Source: Corynespora cassiicola
Taxonomy: Eukaryota > Ascomycota > Dothideomycetes > Pleosporales > Corynesporascaceae
NCBI GenBank assembly: GCA_022059125.1
Contig: JAEUWY010000016.1
Span: 1,550,001-1,614,000, forward strand
DNA length: 64,000 bases
Direction: 5' to 3'
Shown here: piece after piece, positions 1-12,384 of the stretch
How the letters are laid out: each line of letters begins with the position of its first letter
Position numbering within the stretch: the first letter of the stretch is position 1
Translations under genes and position numbers: made by a program
The notes under the pieces: model-generated
Told to the model about the DNA's origin: nothing
Seen by the model: the letters and a program-made list of their open reading frames with translations, nothing else
Database searches by the model: none

Positions 1-3000
1 GTGCAGCGTCGGTGACGATAATCAAATCCTACGTCGGACCGTGTGTGAAGAACTACTTAGGCCTTGGCGGATTGGCAGTGAGGCCTCGAACCAAGGCATA
101 GGAAAAGACGGCCTGGATGATCATGAGAAGGAAGACAATGAGGCTGAAATAAGCGGCTTTTATAGCCGATATCTGACAGCTCAGCGACGAGCACAGGTGC
201 AGAGGATTCGACAGCAGAGAGTCGCCAACAACGATGACACTACAGCCTCCGACGAGGATGAGGAAGAGGAAGCTGAGAGCGCTGGGGATGCTGCAGAAAT
301 CATGGAAATTGACGAGGTCCTGGCTCAAGACAATGACGGCGATGTAGACATGACAGCATACGAGAGCCCGGACGAAGCACTTGAGGTTTCCGAAGCAACA
401 ATCGCTGGATACCCGCCCCCGCCCCCACCCCCAACTCACCAGGATCCGCGCTCGCAAGACTCGAATGCAACTCCTGCCGAATCTGACAGCGAGCACATGG
501 TTGCGGCGCCTTCCCTCAGCCATGTAGAACCGCTAATGCAAGTACCAGAGACACCCCGCACAAGGTCACTGCCCCTACGGCAATCGAGGACACCCAAGTA
601 CTGGCTGGAGAAGCCAGACAGCTATGGCAAGAGGCCAGGCACCTTACCGCATGAAGACCTTTGGCAACGCTTGCGACTAGATCACCTCATCCTCTATGAT
701 TTGAGGATGTGGAAGCAATTACGCGTTGGTGTACGGGACGTCTTCATCAGCACCGTGGTGACTATCCCGCAGTTCAAGCGCTTGCTAGGACTTCGATTCG
801 CCGGAGTGTACACTGCCCTGGCTCAGTTGTACCTCATTGCGGACCGGGAACCGGACCATTCTATCATCAACCTGTCCCTACAGATGCTTACTACGCCTTC
901 CATCACAGCAGAGGTCGTTGAACGTGGGAATTTCCTGACAAACCTCATGGCTATCCTCTACACTTTTCTCACGACGCGCCAGGTTGGCTATCCTTGGAAT
1001 GTAGACCCCAAGGCTACACTGGCTTTTGAGCAAGGCGCTGTAACGAACCGTCGCATGTACCACTTCTTCCTTGATATGAAATATCTACTTGGCTCAGAGC
1101 ACGTCCAGGAAAGAATCCGGGAAGAAGACCGATACCTTTTGCAGTTCCTGGATCTGGTGAAACTCCATCAAGGAATCTGTCCCAACACACGGGCTGTTGG
1201 CGAGCATATCGAGTATGAAACAGAAGCGTGGATCAGCGCTTCTCTCATCACCCGAGAGATCAATAAACTCTGTAGACAATTCTCCGAGGCATTCGTATGG
1301 ACACGCGACGAGGACCCTACGAATATTCGGCGTGCCCTACGTTCTGCAGCGAGGGTGGCTATCGTAAACTCCTTAGGTACGGAACGGAAACGATTTGACC
1401 AAGCAGAATTGAAAACCGAGACAAGATTCAAAACTTTGGACGTATTCGAATTCGATGCCGAGCCGTCTTCGTTCATTGGATCACCATACAGAATTGTCGA
1501 CTATACGGTAGCAAAAGAGCCAATGAGCTTCCATCATGCACTCCATTATACTCTCTCATGGCTTATCGACCGAGCCCGGAGCATGCCGCGGGATCATGTG
1601 CTTGGCTTGCTGCTCTTCACCCACGAGGAATTGCAAGAACACTTCAACTATACAGGTATTGCAATCCCCGAACATCAACCAGAAGAGTATTTACTTGCAC
1701 TTCTCGACATTCCCTTGAGGGTGTGCTCTTGGCTCGCACAGATGAGGGCTGGGATATGGGTCAGGAACGGAATCACATTGCGCCATCAGATGACACAATA
1801 TCGAAGTGTATCGCAGAGAGACGTCTCCTACCAACGAGATATATTTCTTCTCCAATCAGCGCTGGTTCTTTGCAATCCGTCTGTCTTCCTCGCAACCATG
1901 ATCGACCGATTTGGACTCGTAGGTTGGATGGGTGGGCGTTATGAGGCGGCTCAACACGGATTTGAGGATAGCCAGGCCATCGAGGTTGTCGAGGATTTTG
2001 TTCACCTTCTGATCATCCTTCTCAGTGACCGTACATCACTCATCCCCCCAGAAGACGACACCGATCCCCTGCTTGCAACAGTGCGGAGAGATATTGCCCA
2101 CGTCCTTTGCTTCAAGCCCCTCTCCTACTCTGATATAACGGCACGATTGTCGGACCGAGTACAGAACATGGACGAGTTTCCAGAGATTCTTGAACAAATG
2201 ACCAAGTACAGAGCGCCGGAAGGCCTGTCTGATACGGGCACCTTTGAGCTGAAGGAGATGTACATCGAAATGGTCGATCCCTACATCCATCAGTACACCA
2301 GAAACCAGCGGGAAGAGGCAGAAGCAATTTACAAATCCCATATGGCCAAGAAAACAGGAAAACAGGCCAGCGATATAGTTTTCGAACCTAAGCTGCGACC
2401 CATCCAGTCTGGACTGTTCCAGAATCTTTCTGATTTCACCCGACAGCCTCTGTTTACTCAAATCATCTACTATTTGCTAGGCTACGCTCTCGTTGCACCG
2501 GCTACTACACCCAGCATTCCTGCGACAAGGGTCGAGACATATGTCTTATTCGTGCTTCAATTGCTTCTTGTGGCCGTCTTGGAAGATAACTCGGAGCAGC
2601 ACGAATGGTCTCAAGATGCTCCTGGATCATTTGTAACATCGGTGCTGACCAAACACGCAAACATGGGCATCCGCGATCACCCAACCATACTCTCCATATT
2701 GAAGTCATTGATGGAAAAAGACGAGCTCAAGTCCTGTGAGCCAAAAATCAGGTTGATCCTTCATCGGATGAAGCAACGACAACAGAATACTTTTATAATT
2801 GCTTCAGCAGCGTTGAACATGCCAAGCGACAGAATGGATACTGCTTCACCTGCCACAGTTACGCTGCAAGAAAGAGAGCTCAAGAAGAAGCAAGCTCTGG
2901 ACAGGCAAGCAAGAGTAATGGCCTCTTTCAAAGAGCAACAGGGCAAATTCATGGCAAACCAGGACTTTGACTGGGGAGAAGACTACAGCGACTGCGAAGA

Positions 3001-5549
3001 AGAGGCCGGTACGCCAGCAGCCACAGAACAGGAAAAGGTCGAGAAGTATCCATCGGGCACCTGCATATTATGCCAAGAAGAAACCAACGACCAACGACTA
3101 TACGGGACGTTTGGTTACGTGTCTGATAGCAGCATCCTCCGGCAGACTAATACAGGAGACGACGATTGGGTGGAGGAGGTAACACAGACTCCCATTCACC
3201 TTGACCGTTCGGCTGAAGCTCTCCGGCCCTTTGGAGTGGCTGGAAAGAACAGACGGGTGGTCGAGAAGGTTTCATCCAACGGCCAGAAGATTGTAACCGA
3301 GAGACAAGATTTGGGCAAAGGCTTCCCATACTCTAATATCAGGCGAGGCCCGGTAACTACTGGCTGTGGACACATCATGCACTATGCATGCTTCGAAGTC
3401 TACCTCCAAGCAACACAGCGACGTCATGTGAGCCAAATTGCGAGGAACCACCCTGAACGACCTGAATTGAAAGAGTTCATGTGTCCCTTGTGCAAAGCGC
3501 TGGGGAATATGTTCCTCCCAATCATATGGAAAGGCAAAAAGGTTTCCTACCCAGGGGTCCTGGACACACCCATATCTTTCGATGAGTGGATCGGCTCCCA
3601 AGTCGCTATCAATATCTCCAAATTTGATAAAACCCCTGAGCGAACAAGTGGCGAGCAGCCCGCAAATCTCAACCGCCAACAAAAGGCACTATTTGACTAT
3701 GGTATTCAGGACTTCATACAGCCTGTGGCTAATCGACTTCCCGACATTCTGAAGTCAAGTTTCCTCACTATACCCGTGCCACAACCTGCCACACAGCCTC
3801 GGTTCCAGATCCCTGCTTTTTTGCCGTTACAGACCGAGGAAACCCGTGAACCAGTCGCCGTTTCCTCGGAAAACACACCAGCTGCACCACACACTTTCCC
3901 CATGTTGGAACTTGTTAGAATTTACCAGCGGCTTCGAGACACATTCCGGCTGAATGCTGTCCCCTCCACGTTTTCCTACCCCCACACGCCCTCGGCTGTC
4001 GTTGAAGATCTGACGCATACGGACGCATTGGCAAGAGCTCTCGGGTATTCCATCTCGGCCGTGGAGATAGCGCAGCGAGGAGTCCAATCAGATTCTATGC
4101 GAGGAACCTTACTAGACAAGATATCACCTCAATCTTTAACGCATTTGCGGGTGTTCTCCGAAACTGTGTCCTCTTATATCGCTATCGGAAGCCTCCGTAA
4201 TCAATGTTCCAACAAGACTATGGACGAGTACACGCACACTCAATACAGACAACTGCATCAGCTTTTCGGTGGTCATCCCGGCATATTCGAGCCTGATACT
4301 CTGCCATATGAGCTCAAAAACATGCCGCCTCTACTGGTTCAAGATCCGTTCATATTTCTAACTGAATGTGCGGTATGCGTTGTGCCTGCCCTCAACCTTG
4401 ACATTCATCATGTCTTACGCCTGTGCTACCTTGCGGAGATCGTTCGCGTTGTTTTGGCCTTTACATCGGACGGTAATCAACAGTCTAATGGCCAATCCAA
4501 CGAAATGAACCTGGACCGCGACGGTGCACCATCTAGACGCTTGGAAAGGTTCATCAGCCCCGAGAAAATCGGCCAAGGGGATTTAAACGCTGAACAGATG
4601 GATAACTTGCGTCTGTTCATGCGCGTCATTTCCCATGTGGCCAACCCCGAGAAATCACCTGGCTCTCCGGACATTGATGAAATGCCGATGCCAGATAGCT
4701 TCAAGGACTCCAAGTTTCTCTACTTCATTTACACCATGGTCTCCACCTATGCTCTCACGTTCGTCCGAAAAGCCGCCATCTTCATGCATATACGATATGG
4801 CGTTGAGATACCGCATTTGGCATTTGAACGGGTTGATGATCCCGAGCTTGAACGCCTCTCATCTCTCTTGAAACTTCCATCTCTGCACGACATGTTCAAT
4901 TCCTTTGGTGGAAGAACTGCTGGATGTCAGACTACGCGCTCCGTCGTGGTTGGTTGGGTCCGCCATTGGACATGGGCAAAAGAAGGCAAGCGCCCCCTAC
5001 AGCCCTCCATATCTCTTTCCCACCCAGCCATATTCGAATTGGTTGGTCTCCCAAAGAATTACGATTCTCTCACCGACGAAGCGATTCGAAGGAAATGCCC
5101 AACTACTGGGAAAGAGCTGACGGACCCATGTGTCTGCCTGTTCTGTGGCGAAATCATGTGTAGCCAGGGTGTGTGCTGTATGACGGAAAGGAACAGAGGG
5201 GGCTGCAACCAGCATCAAACCAAGTATGTTACCTTTCCCCCGCGGTCATTCCTCCTGGTTGCTGTGACTAACTAGGTATAGGTGCGGGGGCAATATCGGT
5301 CTCTATATCAACATACGCAAGTGCATGGTACTCTTCTTGAACCTTGACCATGGTACTTGGGCAGTAGCGCCCTACCTCGACAAGCATGGAGAAGTGGATC
5401 CTACCTTGAGAAGACACCATCAGCTGTTCTTGAACCAGAAGCGGTACGACGTACTTCTGAGGAAAGTGTGGTTAGAAGGCGGGATCCAGAGTCTCATAGC
5501 CCGCAGACTGGAGGGTGACATCAACAATGGCGGGTGGGAGACTCTTTGA
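1..5549 (+). CDS. UBR1: UBR1-type E3 ubiquitin ligase (N-recognin), 5' truncated by window edge
   Basis: Recognises N-degrons and ubiquitinates them with a RAD6-type E2. The frame is open from base 2 to the window edge, so the apparent start at 41 (a GTG) is not the real one; the N-terminal UBR box must lie upstream. Exons are <2-5223 and 5282-5549, with a 58-bp intron (GTATGT donor, GACTAAC branch). Visible parts: an acidic and proline-rich stretch early on; a long helical middle; a RING-H2 region beginning near CILCQ (about base 3060) with a long insert before GCGHIMHYACF (about 3362) and MCPLCK (about 3480); and a C-terminal Cys/His cap (CVCLFCG, CCMTERN, then CGGNIGLY across the intron) ending in the usual APYLD-HGE-D and FLN-RY motifs. 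The conserved C-terminus after splicing makes this assignment firm. About 1,830 residues are visible. Confidence 0.95.
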
Positions 5550-6069
5550 AGTGGGGGCGGCTTATGTTTCCAAATGTCCATTGTACCCTGTACACTAGCA
5601 TCGAAAGTCAGCTGTCGGATCGACTTGGGTAATCATAGACCATTGATGGTTTCGAGCTTCCATTTGTTCCAACTGTTTGTCTCATTCATTTGGCAGTCAA
5701 GTCAAATCCTATCGGTGATGTCGTGTGGTACATGTCTGTTGCTTGGTTGACGAAAAGAGCACAATAGCCAATCAAGGTCGAGCTCAAGGGGCTAGTTTTC
5801 CGCAAATGCGGCGATCCACACTCATGCCGCTGACCTGCCCGGATAGGAAGCTCTCAGGCATCCAATAAGCAGCGCTCCTTTGGCCTTTTGATTTCCAGAA
5901 CTGCTGTGTTCGATGGGAGAACGAGGTTTGCCTCTTTGGGAAAGTTGAGCTCGGGCGCGCGCTAACCCCGTCTCTTCGTGTGGCCGACCCAGGAACTTTT
6001 TCGCGTCATCAAGACTTGTCTTTACATCTTCCACCACCGTTGTCCTACCCGTCCTGATTGAGTACCCTC
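5550..6069. other. Intergenic, UBR1 3' flank and Mtf2-like promoter
   Basis: There is no convincing coding region here. It should hold the UBR1 3' UTR and the promoter and leader of the following gene. The short open frames have no recognisable content. Confidence 0.6.
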
Positions 6070-7479
6070 ATGTCATTGCGTACATCCACATTTCGTGCAC
6101 TGTCACGTTCTCGCACACCCAATTCGAAGATACTCGTCCCTTTTCTATACCAAACCGCAACCATCCAGCAGCGGCACCCGGCTGCCCGTCGCGATGCGTC
6201 CTCTCGATCAAGACCGGGCGATGACATCCCATTTGAAAACGAGACAATCACTTCGAGTGCCAATGAAGTCAACACCAGCCACAATACCACAATAACAGGC
6301 TCCGAACGTGCCGCCTTCGAGAAGCTCTACAAGAAGTTCAGTGCCGAGGAGAAGCCTCGAGACAACAATTCAGTTCGCGAGGAAGTCGACCAAGTCGCCG
6401 ATGAATATTATGAAGAGGAGGACGATGATAAGGATTCCGAATCGATGTCACTCGATTCCGTGTTCGATGCGGTTTTTACGGGACAGCAGACGTTTAAGCC
6501 ACGATCCTTGCGCCCTGCGAGAGGCAAGACAGAAAACCTCGCCACACTCGCCGAGGAAATACTGAAACCGGAGATAAAAGCAGCCCGGGCCGAATCTCAG
6601 AGGTTATCAAAGAAACGTATGGAAAAAGCTCAGCTGAAAGAAACCACGCGGATACAAGGACTTTTTGAACAAGCTGGAACGGATAGAGAGCTTTGGCAGG
6701 TCGTGGAGCGCCAAGTCTTTGAACAGGTGAGAAGAATGGATCTGGATGGTCTGGCTACTTGGGACAAGAAGAGCAAGATACCCGTCGCCAAAAGAAAGCG
6801 AGCTATTCCTGGCGCAACACAGCGATTCCCGACTTCGCCAACGGACCCGCCTTGGGATCTCGCTAGGGCCCGCGAGCAGCAGCGCCTTGTGTTTGGCACG
6901 TTTCCTCTTCATCTCAAAGCAGCAGCAAAGGTCCTTCGGGAGAATTTCCCTGCTAGTCCACTGCCGTTTTCAATACTTTCGACATTGAAATCCCTCGGTC
7001 GTTCATCATATGCCCTTGGCGCTACCAGGGGCCTCTACAAATCTCTCATCCACATCGCTTGGACCCAGCACGCTTCTTATGAATATATAGACGAGTTGCT
7101 TCACGACATGGACAACGGGGGCATCGAATGTGACCTAGGACTCTTGGAGTTGTTGGACAGAATCATATCCCAACACCATCGAGCGACAAAAAATGGGCTT
7201 GGCACGTCAATGCGCATGGTCGTGTCTTTGGAGCAAAACCAAGAAGGCGTGAGGAAGCTGGAAGCTTGGAGGGAGACGATTGCTCAGCGACTTGGGAGCT
7301 GGACTGAAAACAGAATTAGCGATAGAGGTGGTATAGTGAGTAGAACGCCATTCAACAGACCGTGGACCCCTCGGGACAATGTGCTTGGGGTTGTAAACAC
7401 CAAGAGTAATGGCTCTTTCTTACCATTATCATCATCGAATCAGAGGAGAAAGGGTTTTGGGCGTACCACCACATCGTAA
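6070..7479 (+). CDS. Mtf2-like mitochondrial RNA/ribosome-associated protein
   Basis: Probable mitochondrial protein of the fungal Mtf2 (Nam1)-like group, which acts in mitochondrial RNA processing and translation. ATG 6070 is chosen over the upstream TTG at 6058. The first 40 residues (MSLRTSTFRALSRSRT...) are Arg/Ser-rich with no early acids, as in a mitochondrial presequence. An acidic linker follows, and then a helical region near residues 275-400 with FPASPLPFSIL, SLGRSSYALGA and LYKSLIHIAW, the pattern I associate with the Mtf2 C-terminal domain. Uninterrupted 469 codons. The last 40 residues look less protein-like, and another frame (7409-7666) reads on plausibly, so the 3' end could involve a missed intron. 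The family call is moderate. Confidence 0.62.
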   Translation: MSLRTSTFRALSRSRTPNSKILVPFLYQTATIQQRHPAARRDASSRSRPGDDIPFENETITSSANEVNTSHNTTITGSERAAFEKLYKKFSAEEKPRDNNSVREEVDQVADEYYEEEDDDKDSESMSLDSVFDAVFTGQQTFKPRSLRPARGKTENLATLAEEILKPEIKAARAESQRLSKKRMEKAQLKETTRIQGLFEQAGTDRELWQVVERQVFEQVRRMDLDGLATWDKKSKIPVAKRKRAIPGATQRFPTSPTDPPWDLARAREQQRLVFGTFPLHLKAAAKVLRENFPASPLPFSILSTLKSLGRSSYALGATRGLYKSLIHIAWTQHASYEYIDELLHDMDNGGIECDLGLLELLDRIISQHHRATKNGLGTSMRMVVSLEQNQEGVRKLEAWRETIAQRLGSWTENRISDRGGIVSRTPFNRPWTPRDNVLGVVNTKSNGSFLPLSSSNQRRKGFGRTTTS

Positions 7480-8347
7480 GCTTTCGTCCTTTGGATTAGA
7501 GCCGAAGGAGGAGAAGTCTGATGCATTTGACGATGTTGATAGAAGGGAGGTGGAGAGTGCTTGGATGGAGACATATCTGCCACATCCCGAACAATCACCC
7601 GGTGGGCGCATGAAGAGAACCACGAAGTCAAGTGACTTCACAGCATGGCATCTACCGCAAGTTTAATCCGGTACTTTGTACAATACAAACTATCACTGTA
7701 ACATAGGATTGGTGTATGCATTATATAGCTGGGCCTTTTATTCTCCGTGTAACGGATGTTATTACTATCGAGGTTGTTGCAGCTGCATTACTTTGAACTT
7801 GCACAATAGATTCTCCACTCGGACCATGTGACAATGATTGAAACGCTAGGCATGATGAGTCTCAGCAAACACCAGAAATGGTCATAACATGTTTTATTGG
7901 CTGTTCAATCATTCCCCCCTCTCCTTACCTAACCAGGAACCCAAAAAACCCATCAAGCCAGCAACTAACCCTCAAACGTTCTTGCAAGAAAAGAAAAGAA
8001 AAACCAATCCACTCAAAAAGCTCAACATGCCTTGAGGAAACGGGGGGGGTATAAAAAGCTAATTCGATGATCCAACGCCCGCTTATGCAAAATATTGAAA
8101 GGTGGATATCATCGATAATGCCAGTCTCATAACACCACCTTCCCCAGTGTTTTGTGTGTGCTGTATACCTTTTTATCCCCTTTGTCCAGCCCATAAAAGT
8201 ACATGGCCTTCTCTATTCGATGCGCTGATAAATGCTGCTGCTCGAAGCTTGAAAACTGACCTAGTTATTGTGTACTTTTTGAGGGTGCCTGGCGACTGGG
8301 CGCCTGTGTACGTTTCGTGTGATGGCCTGCTGGCATCATGTCCAACC
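7480..8347. other. Convergent intergenic region between the Mtf2-like gene and frq
   Basis: Holds the 3' ends of two converging genes. It is AT-richer than the flanking coding DNA and carries a G run near 8041. I see no gene in it. An antisense frq transcript, if one exists as in Neurospora, would most likely start here, but no promoter can be read. Confidence 0.5.
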
Positions 8348-11300
8348 TTATTCTCGCTTCTGGTTCTTGTGTGATTTGCCCCCCTGCATTGCGCGTGCTC
8401 GTTTCAAATTCTTTGCTCGACTTGAAAGGCTCCCACTCGTAGTGCTCTGCCTTACCGATCGGCTTCGTTCTCGCTCCTGCTCGCCACCTCCTTCGCCACC
8501 TCCTTCGTCATCTCCTTCGCCATCATCTTTACCCTCGCGCCCACCAGCGGGGCTGTTGAATCCACTCCCCCCACCAGCAGTAGCAGCTGAGCTACCCGCA
8601 GGAATATCGTCCGCGAGCCTCTCGGCGAGTGCGGCATCATACTCCCGTTCGTGCGCACGAACTGATTTCGGGTCGAGTTGTCGAGCCGTAGCAAGTAAAT
8701 CGACCGATTCATCGCTATCAGACTCATCATCGTCACCATTAGACTCGTCTCCAGATTCGTCACCATCATCATCTGCGTTCACCGTCTGCCCGGCGCCTGT
8801 GGGCGAGATGTTGAGTAGTTGGAGTGCAGTGGCCGGGTCCCGGTCCGAGGAAACGGTCGTCGAGGGATTAGACGAGACGTCAGACTCAATATCGGAATCT
8901 ACCTCTCCAGAGGACGTTGAGTCGAAGGGGAGAAAGGAAGCTGGTGGAAGGGAGGAATTAGGAAGTGACCTGCGGGATGCCGAGAGAATCTCTTCTTTGA
9001 TCGTGGGCTGCGGTTGAGTGGGCGAAGATACTTCTTGGGGCGGTTGTCGCTCAGTTAAAATGTCAAGAATCTTCTTTGGGTATAACTGCGGCTTGCGGAG
9101 CGTGGTCGGGGCTTCCAATTGAACGGCTGCCACATGAGACCGTCGCACTTTGATTGCGAAGTTGTCATCAGGCTGTACACCGCCCAGGCCCGAGGCTTCG
9201 AATTCGACCGTGTCTGGGCTCTCGGTGCCACCAGTGTCCCTCCTAAATGCTTCAGGGGAGAAGCCCAACTCTCCCTCGCTAGACATGCGGTCACCCTCCT
9301 TCATGTCCAAATCCAGGGGCGAACGGTCAAGTGGTCCCCTTGGCTCCGTAATGCCAGAGACATGGTGGGCGGGGACGAACGAAGTATGAGTTGCACCCAA
9401 TGGCTGGGCCGTGATGCCGTTGTAAGAAGCCGGGTCTGCAGCAGAAAAGCCTCGACGATCACCACTAAGATCCGTGCAAAACTTTGCTTTATTGTAGAAG
9501 ATGATGGGGCCATCGTCGCGCCTCCTTCTCGAGGACGAACTTCGCATGGCTGAACTTCCAAAGCCCGATGAGTCTCCGCGTTGCTGTGCAAGCAAAATTG
9601 AGTTGCTCGAAGAACCCAATTCATAGTTGTAGAAGTCATCATCGTCCTCTGATTCCTCTTTGTGGAAGAAGAGTGGAGTATAAGTAAACCTACTCTGTTC
9701 TTGCTCCTTCTTCGCGCGAGCAAGCCTTCTGGCGCGACGTTCGGGATCGAGGATTGATTCGCTACTCCCTCCACTATTCCCGGTTTTTCCTCTGGAAGGG
9801 GATTTGCTGCTGGAGCTTGCGAGAAGGCCATATGGAGAGTTGCCGCTCAGATGCTCGGAAGAACTGTCGCTGCTGTTGAGCGTAGCATCACCCCCGCCAC
9901 GCCATCGGATTTTGCGCCCATCATGTGATAGTTCGAACTTCGAACTGTATTCCGTCACGGCTTCCTTGACGAAATCGGGCGTGACATTGAATGTGTGGAG
10001 TTGAGCCATGTTGATCAGTAGGTTAAGGTAGATCCACCCGTGCCCGTCGGCCGGTCCCTCTTCGGAAGCCATGTCTGGCGGCGTAAAGCCGAGGTGTCGG
10101 ATATACTCCATATTTTCTGCAGGGACCTGTGCCCGATAAGGGTCCAAGTCCAGCGGCCGCGTTGGACGCTGATCTGGGGAACCAGAGCCGGCAAAGTCTT
10201 GCTCATTGACGTACAAGGTAGGGCGCAGCTTTTGTAGGGAGTCGACATGCACGATGTCTTCGTCGTCGGCTCGGACAGGCATGATGCGCGCCTCGCGGTT
10301 TCCCTCCTTTCTCGAACGCTGGCCCGTGGCTTCCTTCGCGCGCCGGTCGGCCTGAGCTGCTGATTGGGCCACCTCCTCCTGCTGCAAGGGTTGCGGGTGG
10401 CTGCCAGGCGCCGATCTTTTTCCAGCGAAAATCTGTTCCAGACGGCGAACAACCAATCTCTTCCGCGACTTCTCCGTCATCGGCACATGGTTTTTCGGTA
10501 ACAGACCGACCGGAATGTCATGCAGGTACGACTGGATGCTCTGTTGCTGTCGGCTGTACTGCGACTTTGTCATTTTTCGGCGATCGGTATCCTGGATGGA
10601 GGCTTGGTTCGACGGTGCCGAGATGGAATTCTGACCCGACGCAGACATGGACGCGTAGCCGGATTCTGCAAACTGTGACGAAGCAGTCTTCTGTTGATCG
10701 AGCTGCGGCACGTACGAGACGCCCATGCGGGTGCTAGTCGGAACGTCATCGAGGTCCGAGGCAAATTTACGGAGCGTCTCTTCGAGCTCCTTCTTCTTGT
10801 GGTCCGGGAGGCCGTGGATTCGAACTTCGAACAGCTTCTCGTCTTGCAGGTGAGCATCATACAGCTTCTCATACTTCTTCAATTTCTGCTTCAACCTCTT
10901 GTTTGCAACAGTCAAATCGTCAATCACGCTTCTGAAGTCTTCGGTGCTGCTTCCGTCGGTTCCGAATTGGGTGAGGCCAGGGCGGAGGGGCATTGTCGAC
11001 GTGTGCGGTCGGAGATGGGCCGAGTGGGACTCCAGTCCATCGGGTGGGGTGCCCGACGAAGAAGAGTTGCGCAGGAAGAAGGGCGGGTCATCTGCGGCTT
11101 ATCAGTCAGTAACGACTTCCAGGGGGCTCCTGCCATCGCTACTTACTGTCCACGAACGAGGCATTGCTCTGGACTGCATTGTTGTTTGTATTCTCAAACC
11201 ATTTGCCAGCATCGCTGCTCTCCCCAGAGCTCTGCTTGTTCGGTGCTACCTTGGTAGACACGCTCGACGGTGGATTCGCCTTGTCGCTGGCGGGTCCAGT

Positions 11301-11456
11301 GGGGGAGCTCAACGACGTGGGCTGCTGTTGAACAAGAGTCGATTTGGAAGGGCGGCCGGCCGGGGGACTGTGGCGGAGAGAGACGGACTGGTGGGCCGGA
11401 GGGCGACGAGGATGGGCGGACGACTTGGGCGGTATGGTCCCCGGGGGGTCGTTCAT
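8348..11456 (-). CDS. frq: FREQUENCY circadian clock protein
   Basis: Central negative element of the fungal circadian clock; it dimerises, binds FRH and CK1 and inhibits the White Collar complex. Exons (minus) are 11456-11147 and 11091-8348, with a 55-bp intron (GTAAGT donor, GCCGCAG acceptor), giving 1,017 aa, close to the 989 aa of Neurospora FRQ. Family blocks seen: SSGESSDAGKWF near residue 80; coiled coil starting RSVIDDLTVANKRLK at 157; YLHDIPVGLLP and VVRRLEQIFAGK (292-328); DQRPTRPLDLDP and ENMEYIRHLG near 410-440; GRKIRWRGG near 495; FCTDLSGD; SGLGGVQPDDNF; and a C-terminal SSAATAGGGSGF. Acidic Ser-rich stretches match its heavily phosphorylated, PEST-like character. Met137 in exon 2 heads a possible short form of 881 aa. 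Confidence 0.95.
11092..11146 (-). other. frq intron 1 (possible l-FRQ/s-FRQ switch)
   Basis: 55-bp intron with a GTAAGT donor and a CTGACTGATAAGCCGCAG 3' end. If it is retained, the long frame stops three codons into the intron (AGT AAG TAG). Re-initiation could then use Met137 at 10993. Confidence 0.85.
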
Positions 11457-12059
11457 GGTCAGTCTCTAATGTATGACTGGGCCTGAGAGACTATGAGTAA
11501 AGAACATCCTCAGCCTGCATGTGCGAATCTGAGGGTCGATCCGGAGGGCCAGCTGGATCGTCACGGTCGAGGGTGGCTGAATCGCGCTAGAAGGGTGGGT
11601 GAATATCTGGGAAGCCGCGTGGGTAAGACTGATTTACGGCAGGCCGACAGGCAGGAAGCTCGGGTCAAGCTTGAAAATGGTCGGAACGGTATGGCGGGGG
11701 CCGTCTGCAACGGTAATATAAAGGGCCACAGTACGAGTTTGGGCCCGCTGAAAGGCAAGAGTGCAAAGATTCAGGGAGGCGGGAAGATGGTGGAGAAGTG
11801 ATGCGAGCGCGGCGCCTGAGCGGCGGGCACAAGGGAAGACTGTGTGTCCTGCCATGGTGTGGAGGATCTTGCAGTGCGTCGTTCTCTCGATTTCCTCGAT
11901 TTCCACGACGCCAAGAAATGGGATGAGGATCGAAAAGCAGTGGCGTCGGCCAGGGCTAGGCCTGGAACCTGACGTCCATCGACGATGAGCCTCGTTCTGC
12001 GACACCACCGCAGCTAAAACGGGCCCCCATGGCAAACAGGGCAGGCCGATTCCACGGCG

Positions 12060-12070
12060 CAATCGCGATC
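12060..12070 (-). promoter_or_regulatory. Candidate White Collar element (GATCGCGATTG)
   Basis: Read on the frq strand this is GATCGCGATTG, about 600 bp upstream of the frq ATG. The same 11 bases occur upstream of the bli-3 homologue at 43066-43076. WCC sites in Neurospora are short imperfect GATC/CGAT repeats; that this one is bound is inference. Confidence 0.5.
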
Positions 12071-12373
12071 GCACCCTCCTGGTACTGCCTCACGAACCGA
12101 ACACTCCCGTCTGGCAGCGCTCGCCGGCACAATGCAGCCAGCGCCCCTTGCAAACAGCAATGTAGCGCCGACGCGAGCTGGCCACGACACCGACCGGTCG
12201 AGAGGCCGATGTGCTCGCCATGCTCGGCCTTCTCGACTGCTGCGCGCTGCCGCACTGCAGAGGTCCAGACGCTGGGCGGCCCAGCTGCTCAACAGCTCAC
12301 CCTCGCCCTAGAGACCACTCAACGGTGCGAGCCGTGCGGATGGGCCTTGGCGTGACAACTTCCAATGAGACGG

Positions 12374-12384
12374 GATCGCGATCG
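12374..12384. promoter_or_regulatory. Candidate White Collar element (GATCGCGATCG)
   Basis: Near-palindromic double GATC with a 2-base spacer, about 920 bp upstream of the frq ATG. It differs from the 12060 element by one base in the repeat. Confidence 0.45.

Noticed and set aside
8319..9017. 232-codon Ser-rich plus-strand frame over the frq 3' end
   Set aside because: It mirrors the Asp/Glu-rich C-terminal coding part of frq and has no features of its own. An antisense frq RNA may exist but need not code.
9119..9553. Plus-strand frames inside frq (for example 9119-9553)
   Set aside because: Antisense shadows of a strongly supported coding exon.
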